From Paramyrothecium sp. XJ0827 (taxonomy: Eukaryota > Ascomycota > Sordariomycetes > Hypocreales > Stachybotryaceae): a stretch of DNA of 64,000 nt. Within the stretch, counting starts at the first letter, position 1. The number at the start of each line of letters is the position of its first letter. The notes beneath the pieces are model-generated. The model was not told the origin of the DNA, did no database searches, and worked only from the letters and a program-made list of their open reading frames with translations. Location of the stretch: contig JAJFPB010000002.1 in assembly GCA_020881915.1 (NCBI GenBank), positions 1,798,001 through 1,862,000 on the forward strand, in the 5' to 3' direction. This document shows positions 22,437 through 32,385 of this stretch, in pieces. Position numbers and translations under genes: made by a program.

Positions 22437-24347
22437 GATGCATGATTCTAGTGCGGCTCAAAGCAACACCCGAAAGCCCGTGTGGATTTCAGAAGGGTAG
22501 GCCGAGGCTGCAATATTGGCCGTGTGAAGTTCAAAGAGAATGATCGGTCTAGTCGATGAGAGACCACATTGCCTTGTATACTCCAAACTTGCGTGTTGTG
22601 GTGATAGATTTTGAGAAAGCTCATGTGAAGTTTGAAGGTCAGTGCAGTTCAGGTCAATACCAGGCAGTACCTGCCCTTCAATGACGGAGAGTTAGCTTCC
22701 AAAGTAACTGTAGGTCGTTCTTGGCTTTTGTCCTTAGAAACAACGAGTGGGTGCTGATTCGTTCCCCTCGGGGCCGCCCACATCGAATTTGCCTACCCTG
22801 TATGTAGCCCGACGAGTATGAGGGGCTAGCGAGCAACGGGCCTAGAATTTTGGTCGGTAAAAGAAGCCGCCAAGTCACGCAATGGAGGGGGCCTCGGCGG
22901 AAGCAGGGGTTCCCATGCTTCCACACCTGCAGCAGACACGATGTTCCACCAAGGGGGCTGACTTCAGGAGCAGCAGGGAAACTTCTTTTTCTGGGCGTGG
23001 GACCACTGTCCCTTGCATGGTGCAGTCCTCTGGCACGCCCAAACAAGGATGCTGAAGGTCCAGCCTTTTCCCGAGAGCTCCTCGGTCCCACATGGACAGC
23101 GACCTACAGAGTACCTGCCTCTCTGATGTGGTCGGACACGCAATAAAGTGTCTGATGTGAGGGATTGGTGTTGTCATGTTGTGTTTGATATTATGCTCCG
23201 TTGTCACTCGCCTTCAGCTTTCAAAGAAACGAAACGCAATCAAAGCCTTTCAGACATATCAAAGCGATGCACAGGCCTCGGTACTTCAGACTTAACCGCT
23301 GCGCCTAGAATCATTCTAGCCATGTTCCCAGAATTCGTGGTGTTTCAAGGCTCAGTGCTGCCACCACAGCCGTGCCCACACTGTGTTGCGGCAGGGGCTA
23401 CATGCGCTGGCTGCCCGCCCCTACTGGTCAGTTTGCGGACACCGCAGCCCCCTTCGGCCCCTAGGCCAAGAAGCAGCCTGGACCAGTCGTCTCATCGCAC
23501 TGTGCACCCTCCCACCAGCCACCCGCCCGCTCTTATCGCAGGTAAAGGAGAAAATAATCAGTTTTACCCCTTTCCCATTTCCAGAGCATGCCACTATTGT
23601 TTGAAGCAGAGTGGTGACGAGCCCCCAAGCCAAAGAGGAGCAATCTTCCATTCAAGCAAGCACCTTGTCCTTGACGGGTCTGCATCGCCTCATTCCTCCA
23701 TTGCTACCCGATCTCTTTGACACGCCTTTTCCACGCTACAGATGCGGTCCATTTTCGGAAACGCACCCCGTTCCCACTTGAACTAAAACCCGCCGTCGCA
23801 GATGCAGCAGACAACAACCTAAACAAGCCGCTCCCATTCGCAAGCATCACGTCGTTTGCCTTACCCTGCTCGCTCCAACTCCCCACCCCTGGCCGCCCGT
23901 CGGCGCCCTTTCTCACCATGACAGATGTGGTAGTTTCGCTTAGCAGTCACTTGTCATCGCAATTGGTCTGAGGTCTTACGGCAGTCTATCCAGTCCAGCT
24001 ACCGCCCCCTTTCCCACCGTCCGGGGTTCTATCGCAACACCTCGGGATCCACGCGCCTGAGGTTGGAGACTTGGGACACCAGCATCAACACGAGCACGAG
24101 CACGAGCCCGGCCCCGATTTGAAAAATCCTCCTCGTGGAGGAGAAGGAGAAAAAGAAGAAAGGAAGGAGGCCGAAGGGGTTCCCGTCTGAAACGTCCTTT
24201 TTCCCCGGATCTTGGCCCATTCTCCGGCCGACATATGTAACGCTACGTCGTTCAATTTCCTCGCTCCGATTCCGCATCGATCTTCCACCCCGAATCTTCC
24301 TCGCATTTCACCTGGAGGCAGTCTCCATCACTTAGTCCTCCATCGCT
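22437..24347. other. Divergent promoter region between RecQ and SOG2
   Basis: 1.9 kb separating oppositely oriented genes. The right third (about 23700-24340) is pyrimidine-rich, typical of a fungal 5' leader for SOG2. A plus-strand 190-codon open stretch at 23148-23720 has no family resemblance and unusual Pro/Ser/Cys content, so I do not treat it as a gene. Confidence 0.5.
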
Positions 24348-27300
24348 ATGGAGCGACCAGAGCGAATGCCTGGGTCTCTACCACCTCCTAACCCGAGAGG
24401 GCTTCCCGAGAATCCCGCTCAAGGACGGCGCCCCGTCCCTAATTCCGCTGCGACCTCTAATGGCCCAACGCCTCCACCGCCGCCGCCCATCCCGAACTTT
24501 CGCATGCCACCGGCCGGGTCGAGCCTTTCCGCTTCCAATGCAGCGTCTCCAGGTCAAGTCATTGCCCTCGCGCGCGAGGCTATGCGATATGCTTTGGAGA
24601 ACGAAAGCCAGGCGGCCGACGCTACTGCAGTCGGCTCTGGCCTAAAGACTGGCGTCACCATCGACCTGAGTCGAAAGAACATCAAAATATTGCCAGAGGA
24701 GGTAGTAGATATCCTCAAGGATGAGCTTGAACGGTGCGTCGCCTCGATCAATTCAAGATGCGCCTATGCTAACCTGCCACTTGCAATGTGTAGCCTAGCA
24801 TTATCACACAATCAGCTTTCATCTCTACCCGCACGATTCTCTGAATGCACATCGCTGCGATATTTAAACATTCGAGGCAATCAACTCAAGGAATTCCCGA
24901 TGCCGGTATGAACCGCTGTCTACAATCATAGAATTTATCTTGTCTGACTCCTCTTCGCCAGCTCTGTGACCTTAAATCTCTCGAGATTCTGGACTTGGGC
25001 CGTAATCAATTACGTGTACTCCCTCCGGACATCGTCAAACTCACGTCTCTGAAGGTTCTATCAGTACCCAAAAACCAGATCCGCGAGCTTCCGCTCTGTC
25101 TCTCCGAAATGGGATCTTTACAAGTGCTGAAATTTGAAGAAAACCCAATCAGCTTTCCACCGAGAGACGCCCTACAGTCGCAGGCTTCTAGCCCACCGCA
25201 GGATGGCATGCCCCGGGAAAGCGAAATATCAGAAGTGGTTATAACTGCGAACATCAAGAGATTCCTCAGACAGTATGCGGCTACTGGGCGTATGGAAGCT
25301 GAGAATACTGGAGATGAGTCAAGCGAAGGTGCAGATACGCCTCGCATGCCATTGAAACGAGCAGCAAGCGGCCGTTTCCCCATCAAGGTGAATGGCACTG
25401 ATGTCCCAGACATAAGATCGCCTAGCGGGGGGGCGCGTCCACCACCGATACCTACGAGGTCTCACTATCGCGGTCTTTCACAACAGAACACGACGATCCG
25501 GCGGCCCGGCGTGATGCCTCTTACTATAGGAAATGTGAACGAGCGTCTCCGGAGCAATTCCGAATCCGTTCTTCGTACCGAGAGGCCAGATAGCCGCCAA
25601 CGCCGCATGGGTATCGTGTCCAAGAAGCCTTCTGAACTCGGAACGTTGGACGAAATGCAAGCGAACAATCGTTTCAGTCATTACCGTGGCCTGAGCCACG
25701 GATCTGCAATGCAAGGCGGAGCCAACGGCTCGAACAGCCCGGCAACTCCCACTGAGCAATACCCACAGCGTCCTATCTACGTTCGACGACTTTCTGTACT
25801 ACCCGAGCGCCGCCGGGAGTCGAAGTTCTTTGATCCTGTGATTGAAGCGGCTAAAGGCATTCTTTACTCGGTCTTTCAGATCCACCCGATGATACAGATG
25901 CTTATGTCGTTGACAAGTGATGGGTCAGCAAAACGATCAAGCCTCGAACTCGTCTTTTACAACACAAACAGCCACGTTGAAGAGCTGGAACAGGAGATCC
26001 AGAAGCACGACTTGGCATTAGCCGAGGGGGATAACACATTCCGTGAAAACGAGAGTGTTCAACGTGCCTGTCAGACACTCGTTAGCGCATATGGCCACGT
26101 GTGTACCCTTCTCGCCGACAACATTGACACTTTTGTCAATAATGGAGACGCTCGATACATCAGAACCCTCTTGATGCTGCTATACAATAGCATCATGGAA
26201 CTTCGGGTAACCCTATCCACCGTGACTGCACAATCGCAGCGAAATACGTCTGCCGGCGCAGACATGACAAGGAATGGTGACACAATCAAGGCACGATTTC
26301 GACAACCGCCTCCGCCAAACATTCAACCAATTCAACCCATTCAACCCATTCAACTCCCCCTCGAAAAGCCTCCTGGTCTTCGAAGTCGAAGTGGCACCAC
26401 GAATAATAACTTGCCTAATCTCAGGGTGGCAGTTGACCCACCTGGAACCTACATGAATGGCTCCCGGCGCACCGCGACTTTGAATTCCGCCACACCTCGC
26501 TCTGGTGAATCTTTTGCTTGGAGCAACGACCGCTCGGTCGACATGGACTTCTCAGATGAGGACGCACAATTTGAGAAGATTTTCCTCTCTCTCCAGAAGT
26601 CCACGGACATTGTTCTTCGCACCCTACCAAACTTTAACATGCAACTGACCGGCGGGCTTCGCAATGCTATGAATCAAGGTGCTCCCAGTGACTTGATCAG
26701 AGATTGGAAACGTTTAGTTGCCATGTGCAATGACTCCATCCAGCAGACGGAGCTCCTGAAGAACCGGTTATCTATGATGAAGCTGAAGGAGCCCGGTGTA
26801 AGGACACAAGGAAATTTTTGGCATCTCTGCAACAATTTTATCGCATCTTGGACGGACCTGGTTGCAGACATCAAATACGGCATTGCCAACATTCCACTAC
26901 CTCCGGACACACGAGTGAGGTTGCGCCCGATTCAGCGAAGCATGAAGGAGACGATCAACACTATCATGCAATCTCCCTGGAGTCATCTTTTTGTGTCCAG
27001 TGAAAATGGTGGCTCGGGGATGTCCTTCAACACGTCGGTGCCGCCCACTCCCCAGCTACCCATAACGCCTCAGACGGCTGCTTTGGGACCTGCTATGCAA
27101 GCAACTGTTCCCACCACGCCGCAGAGCGCATCGTTCGCCTCCGCCTTCCAAGGCAGCGTGTTTGATCGCGCCGATGCCCTGATCGCAAATCCTGGCATCT
27201 CCATGTCTCGCTCTAATACCATGACCCGAGGTCATTCAGGGCTGAACTCGTTGTCATCCATATCATCCATGTCCTCAGATGGCTTCAACTCCAATGGACC

Positions 27301-27352
27301 ACTTGGACCTGGGCCTCTCCGCATAAACGGAAGCCGGGCCCTTATGGGTTAG
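24348..27352 (+). CDS. SOG2: SOG2-like leucine-rich repeat protein of the RAM morphogenesis pathway
   Basis: Exons 24348-24733, 24794-24905 and 24962-27352 splice to 962 residues. A Pro-rich N-terminus is followed by leucine-rich repeats from about residue 108 to 225. Examples are 'VTIDLSRKNIKILPEEVVDI', 'LALSHNQLSSLPARF', 'LEILDLGRNQLRVLPPDI' and 'LKVLSVPKNQIRELP'. A disordered Ser/Arg/Pro region comes next. The Sog2 domain begins near residue 440 ('RRESKFFDPVIEAAKGILYS') and runs into the C-terminal half. In yeast Sog2 is part of the RAM network with the NDR kinase Cbk1, controlling polarity and cell separation; hyphal growth is the likely counterpart here. A near-perfect 10-nt tandem in the coding sequence (about 26322-26352) encodes repeats of Ile-Gln-Pro. 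Length exceeds yeast Sog2 because of disordered inserts. Confidence 0.9.
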
Positions 27353-28055
27353 GTGGAGGACAGATGCTGTCCTCAGCTTAACCATTTCCTGAAAGGAATA
27401 ATATCTGCTACTCATTCCATTCTCCGTACTGGAGAATAATTAACCTTATTTCCAACCTACACTCACGCATAGCCTCGGCGTTTTGCTTCACATCTCTTTT
27501 TTTTTTTTGCCGGTTGCAACAACATCATCATCACTATCACATGTACGGTCATTTACAGGGGTGCAGCATTTAAGAAAGAAAATCTCTTGACGCGTTTGGC
27601 GTTTGGGAAAGCTTCCGCGGAAACAGTATCAGGAAGACGAAGAAAATGATAATTGTGTATTAAGGAGCGGCACAACATTCTATGCATCAAAGCTTTAATG
27701 ATAAAAGAAGGGCGTGTTGGTCCCGCGGGAATGTAACACAGCTGTGGGATTTAGCCAATTAAGATGTTACTCCAGGTGCATGATGAAGCAGCGACGCACA
27801 ATGAATCACTCCACGCTGATGTCTTTTTGACCGTCCCAGGTAATTGCATGGAGGGGCAGACGCGGACGCAGGTGCAGGCGCATGCACCCCCACCTCTATA
27901 TGTTCCATACCTTATACCTTCGTCCTGACATCTGACCCCAAGTCGGGTATCAGGGTCTTTCATGAAGGACTACATGAAATCACCTTGCCCATCTTCTGCT
28001 TAGTACAAGTCCTAAACACATCCTCCCTAGGCTCCATGTGATCGCAGAACCAGAC
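27353..28055. other. Spacer between SOG2 and BLOC-1 subunit gene
   Basis: Contains the SOG2 3' UTR, a T10 run near 27499 and the promoter of the following gene. No gene or RNA recognised. Confidence 0.55.
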
Positions 28056-28925
28056 ATGTCAACACCGCCGACGGGACATTCTACCGCCACAGGAGCTCGG
28101 CCTCCTTCGAGCTCCTCTTCTGCTCGGCCGTCTGCCTCCTCGCCCCCATCGCTGTCAACGCCGTGCCCGACGACAGCCACAACAATGCCTGCCCAGCCCA
28201 TCACCGCACACGCACATGCTGTCCATGCCAGCACCGCCTCCGCTGCTGCCACTGCAGGGCCGGCGCCGGCGCCACCGCCAATGCCTGCCCCGCTGCAGCA
28301 GACCTTGCCCTCCGGGGACACGCAGCGGCACGTCGCCGAGGCGCGCGCCGCCGTCGTCGCGTCCCTCAGCAACATGGTCGACTCGGAGCTGCAGTCGCGC
28401 GCGTCCATGCTGCACGACAACGCCGCGGCGCTGGACAAGCAGGAGCGGGACGTGCTGCGCGCGACCGAGGGCCTGCGCCGCGAGCGCGAGCGGCTGGCCC
28501 GCGAGGCGGACGGCGCGGCGCGGCGCCTCAAGGAGATTGGCAACGTGCAGAACTGGGCCGAGGTACTCGAGCGCGGGTTCCTCGTCCTGGAGGAGACGGT
28601 ACGGCTCGCAAACGGCGGGGCCAGCGACGGCGGAAGCTACGCCGGGAGCAGCTGCAGCTGCAGCTGCAGCGAGTGCGGGTCCTTGGGACCCGGCAAGGAC
28701 ATGGATGTCGATGACGAGCGGTCCGGCGTGGACGAGGCCGGCGCCGCAAAGACGGCTCCGGGAGCAGAGGGCGACGGGGACGTGGTCATGACAACGGACA
28801 GCGAGGGCGGCCCTGGTTCGTGGTCGGCCGCGAGCCGGAGCTTGATGGAGCCAGAATCCAGCACAGGTACAGATACGGGTAGGGCCAAAGGCTCCGAGAC
28901 GGCCTCAATGTCAACATCTTCATAA
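28056..28925 (+). CDS. BLOC-1 subunit 1-like (GCN5L1 domain) protein
   Basis: A single exon of 289 residues. The true ATG is taken at 28056; the frame opens 18 nt earlier but only at GTG. The first ~90 residues are low-complexity Ser/Pro/Ala/Thr. Residues about 90-185 form a helical GCN5L1-like domain with 'AEARAAVVASLSNMVDSELQ', a coiled-coil 'ATEGLRRERERLAREADG', and the diagnostic 'LKEIGNVQNWAEVLERGFLV'. That matches the family signature Lys-Glu-Ile-Gly-(Asp/Asn)-Val-x-Asn-Trp-Ala. The C-terminal tail is acidic, with a Cys-Ser cluster 'SSCSCSCSEC' encoded by GCTGCA repeats at about 28648-28672. BLOC-1 acts in endosomal sorting; in yeast it feeds Rab5 regulation through the Msb3 GAP. GC content is much higher than in the neighbours. 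Confidence 0.8.
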   Translation: MSTPPTGHSTATGARPPSSSSSARPSASSPPSLSTPCPTTATTMPAQPITAHAHAVHASTASAAATAGPAPAPPPMPAPLQQTLPSGDTQRHVAEARAAVVASLSNMVDSELQSRASMLHDNAAALDKQERDVLRATEGLRRERERLAREADGAARRLKEIGNVQNWAEVLERGFLVLEETVRLANGGASDGGSYAGSSCSCSCSECGSLGPGKDMDVDDERSGVDEAGAAKTAPGAEGDGDVVMTTDSEGGPGSWSAASRSLMEPESSTGTDTGRAKGSETASMSTSS

Positions 28926-29175
28926 TCTGGGTTGCTAAGACGAGCTTGCATTGTCAGAAGCGAGAGAGAAATCCCCTCTAACAAACTCTGATTACTGTAT
29001 TAATTCTTTCATATCCTGCAAGATCTACATCTATATGTCTTTTTTCCCGAGCCTTGTACCTTGTTGAGAGGGGAAAGTCCGATCCTTTCAACGACGAACT
29101 GCTCTAGAGCCCCTTTTTATTAGCTCCGGCTTCACGTGGAGCTGTCGCGAGTCTATTCCACGTAGATGGTCTTCT

Positions 29176-30342
29176 TTAGTAGATGCCGGGTAGCGCAACG
29201 TAGCGCTTCTTCTTGTACTTGTCGCCGAACTCCTTTCGGTACGCATACTCCTTGCCCTTGGCCCAGATCAGCATCTGGCCGCCACCAATGGCCAGGAAGA
29301 CCGCAACAGCCCAGCTGCGGCTAACGACAAGGACGCCAACCCAGGCCAGGATCTCGAACATGTAGTTGGGGCAGGTCACTAGTGAGAAGCCATAGCCAGC
29401 GGGGATCTTCCTCTCCGTGCCGCCGGCAGAGCGAAGGGAAGACAGGTACAGGTGGATCAGCCCGTTGTTGACCTCGGAGAAGAGGAAGAGGGCGAAGCCG
29501 ACGATATCGATGATGGTGTTGTCGGCCTGGGCGGCCAGGGAATTGGGGCTGTAGATGAAGTAGGCGCACAGGAAGCCAGAGAGCATCCAGTAGTGTGCGC
29601 TGTTCTTGAAAATGTTGAACCAAGGCATAGTGTTGGCCGAGAACTTGTGCACGAAGAGGGTCTCGAGCTCGCGCTTGATGAAGTGGCCGACAATCATGTT
29701 CAGAGCGAGCCACTGCGTCGTGGACATGTCGCCGGTGGCGTTCTTGTAGAGGTAGGGTCGTGCCGCGACGATGGCGGGATGAATGAGGATTGGGCCGAGA
29801 TACTCTACGAGAAAGACGGTTCGCCAAGCGATTTGCGCACCTAGGGATAGGTGTTAGTTCGTGTAAGTGCCAATACCGGAGCCACGGTCGAAGCGCGAGC
29901 TTCTGCGTTGACATCCGTGAATGGGTCAAGGCGGGGGGTCCTGCTCACCAAGGTCCTTGACGAGGACTTCGCCGGTGGCCACGACATCCTGCTCGCTGCT
30001 GATCTTTGCTTTGCGGTCCTTGAGCGTCTTCTTGGTGGTCGGGTTGAAGATGCCGATGCGGTTGAAGTCGCCCAGTCCAGACGCCTTGGCGATCTGCTTC
30101 TTGAGGTCCTCGATGGTAGCGTCGGCGGGGAGCTCGACCGTGGTAGGCAGCTTCTTAATCGGCTGCTTCGGCGCTGGCAGACGAGTTTGGTGTCAGCGGA
30201 CAGGGAAAGCTCTCGAGTCGGCGAGGTGGATTGGAGGGGGGAGGGGTCCAAGGGGGAGGAGGGTGAGGGTTTGATGGCATATGATATAGGATAACTTACA
30301 TCGATTGGTGAGCCGGAGCTTCGTCGTCCCGTTGGAAGCCAT
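29176..30342 (-). CDS. TSC13: Very-long-chain trans-2-enoyl-CoA reductase Tsc13
   Basis: Exons 30342-30300, 30173-29949 and 29840-29176 splice to 310 residues, the same length as yeast Tsc13. The N-terminus is a ubiquitin-like domain ('ADATIEDLKKQIAKASGLGD' at about residues 27-46, ending near 'VLVKDL'). The steroid-reductase-type membrane domain follows, with the diagnostic 'KRELETLFVHKFSANTMP'. Other conserved stretches are 'YGFSLVTCPNYMFEILAWVG' and the C-terminal 'KEFGDKYKKKRYVALPGIY', with Lys residues that can serve ER retention. The enzyme performs the last reduction in each round of fatty-acid elongation in the ER, using NADPH. It is transcribed toward the BLOC-1 gene, leaving 250 bp between stops. 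The first exon has only 14 codons. Confidence 0.93.
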
Positions 30343-32385
30343 GGTTCAGCAGCTGGTATTCAATCGGGAACGGAGGACAATGGCTGGACTGTCGGCAGTA
30401 GAGGAGAGGAAAGGAGAGGAAATGCCTCGAGGCTGGTCAGGAGGAATGGTTGAGGAGGGTTACTTTTCATCAAACTGTCCAAAGTGGGAACAAGCCTCTA
30501 CCAATCTTCAAGCTCCAGGTACCCTGCACCTCGGCTCGGTAGTGCGGCGTGGTTGCACTGCATGCAGAAAGTCCAGGGGAATTGTTGGAACAGTAGCCTA
30601 CCACGTGCTAGCATCTCTGTGGTACTGTTCCGGCACTGGAATGCAGGGAAGGCACCTTGGGGAGCCCAAAGTTCGTTATGAGTGGGTCAGGTCTACAGGT
30701 ACCTTATTACCTTGCCGCACTGCAGTACTTCGGATGAGGGCATCCATCGACGCAGGTATATTACATTATCTCGATTACTGGTTCTCGCATCCAGGCAAGT
30801 GGTAGCCAAACACTCCACCACTGATCATAGCACCGAAAAATAGGTAGGTACCGTAGGTATCCTAGGTAGGCAAGGGAAGGCAGAACATAGGACCAGGCTT
30901 GACCTCGGGACTCAAAGTGCCCAGGCAGCTATCGGCCGATGAAAAATACCTAGCAGCACACCCACCGTATTTTAAAAGGAATCAAACAGTGATATCGCCG
31001 TTTTGATCGCTAAATAGACTAACCATAATCCTAACCAGTGATCAAAACGGTGATATCAGTATTTTGTCACTGACGAGACACCTGGGGTAGGCTCGTAGGT
31101 AAGTGTTCGTTTCGGTGGAAATTCAACACTTTCCAGTGGAAGTAGTTTAAAATCGATCAATAAAACAAGAAAATCAGATTAGGTTCAGAGCAGAAAAGAA
31201 GTCATCGCGTATAAGCAGCTGAAGGTGGCCAAGGTGTCTGCTCTGAACCATCGTCAGTTGATCCCATGTGCTGATCGATATCTGAAGCCGGCCGAGTATC
31301 AGGTCAAAAGAGTGGCTTCTGCCTGTACTCGAATATTCTGGTTTTCGAATTTCGAACTTTTGCTCCATAATAAGATGCTGCTTTATGTTATTTTTAACCC
31401 CCATTTTCCACGCTGTGTTAGAGAAAAGTATCCGGCCCAGCGTCCTCGTAATATCTTGTGCATGAAGATGGAAACTTGTCAAGAACATAACCAGGAAAAA
31501 AGAAGGAAGATAGATCCAACCCCGATGAACAGTCGGGTAAGTGAACTTAAAATTCTTGGAGCTTCGACTATGGCACAAGCTAAATTTCTCTTGAAGCCTC
31601 GTGATTAAGCGGCCTCTGCGTCAAGTCTTGCCAACCACATATTATTTAAGAGCATGATGACCTGCTTTCCATCGCGGCGCACTACGCTCCAAGTACTGAA
31701 GCCCCTTGCTCTTAGCACTTTCGTAGTAACAGTCAATATGGGGAGATGAATTTGCGTGGTGATCAGTGCAAGCCAGCTGCTCAACGCAGACAGGTGTGCC
31801 AGCTGCCAGGCATGTGTTGCCTCCTGTTTTCACTGAGCCAAGTAGAAGAGTCAATTGCAACAGAAATTGTCCATGGGCTTAACATGAGGCCGCTGCCGTT
31901 AACTTCTCGGTCTCTGAGGTCGTGATTCATCGCTTACCTCTTCCCTCCTGGAAGTGTCGGCACTACTGCGCCCCCCAAACATCACGACGCATGAGTGAAG
32001 CAGCCTGTCAAGAGCCTACACACAATCTGGCTTCTAAGTTGATCCTTTTCTTGATCCATCGTCTCTTTTAGTTTCATAAAATATCTCTCGCTCTTGTCAG
32101 CAGCACTTCGTTTGAAGCAAGGCACAACGCGCCGCTTTCCACCAAAGAGTGCCCATTTGCTTCCACAAACATGTTGATCTACCACGCACATAGGTTCTAA
32201 ACAGGCAAGTCACATACAAACATGCTCCCATTTCTTTCCAGCGGACCCAAGTTCTCATCTCGAGCGTGAAAGCAGTACAGCATCTTCTCAGACTCATAGC
32301 GTGCTGAGCACATTGGCCTGGCACACTGACTGCAATGAACTCTGAATCACAAAGTTGACCGCAAACCGCATCACACGTCTGGACC
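30343..32385. other. 2-kb divergent spacer with inverted repeat
   Basis: Separates TSC13 (-) from the unknown gene at 32386 (+). It holds short AGGTA-type tracts at about 30841-30870, the imperfect palindrome at 30987-31060, and AT-rich DNA at 31140-31600. Frames of ~130 codons on both strands here overlap each other and look non-coding. Confidence 0.55.
30987..31060. repeat. Imperfect inverted repeat, ~24-bp arms
   Basis: The left arm, GTGATATCGCCGTTTTGATC, is mirrored by the right arm, GATCAAAACGGTGATATCA, across a ~25-nt loop containing CTAACC twice. The two clear mismatches are C/T transitions (GATCGCT versus AGTGATC; GGCGATA versus GGTGATA). It may be the remnant of a fold-back element or the two ends of a collapsed transposon. 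Confidence 0.6.

Noticed and set aside
23148..23720. A 190-codon plus-strand open frame upstream of SOG2
   Set aside because: Composition (Pro/Ser/Cys-rich, no domain) and overlap with minus-strand frames of similar length suggest a chance frame in a promoter region.
31174..31608. Overlapping ~130-codon frames on both strands
   Set aside because: AT-rich DNA with complementary frames on each strand and no family similarity.
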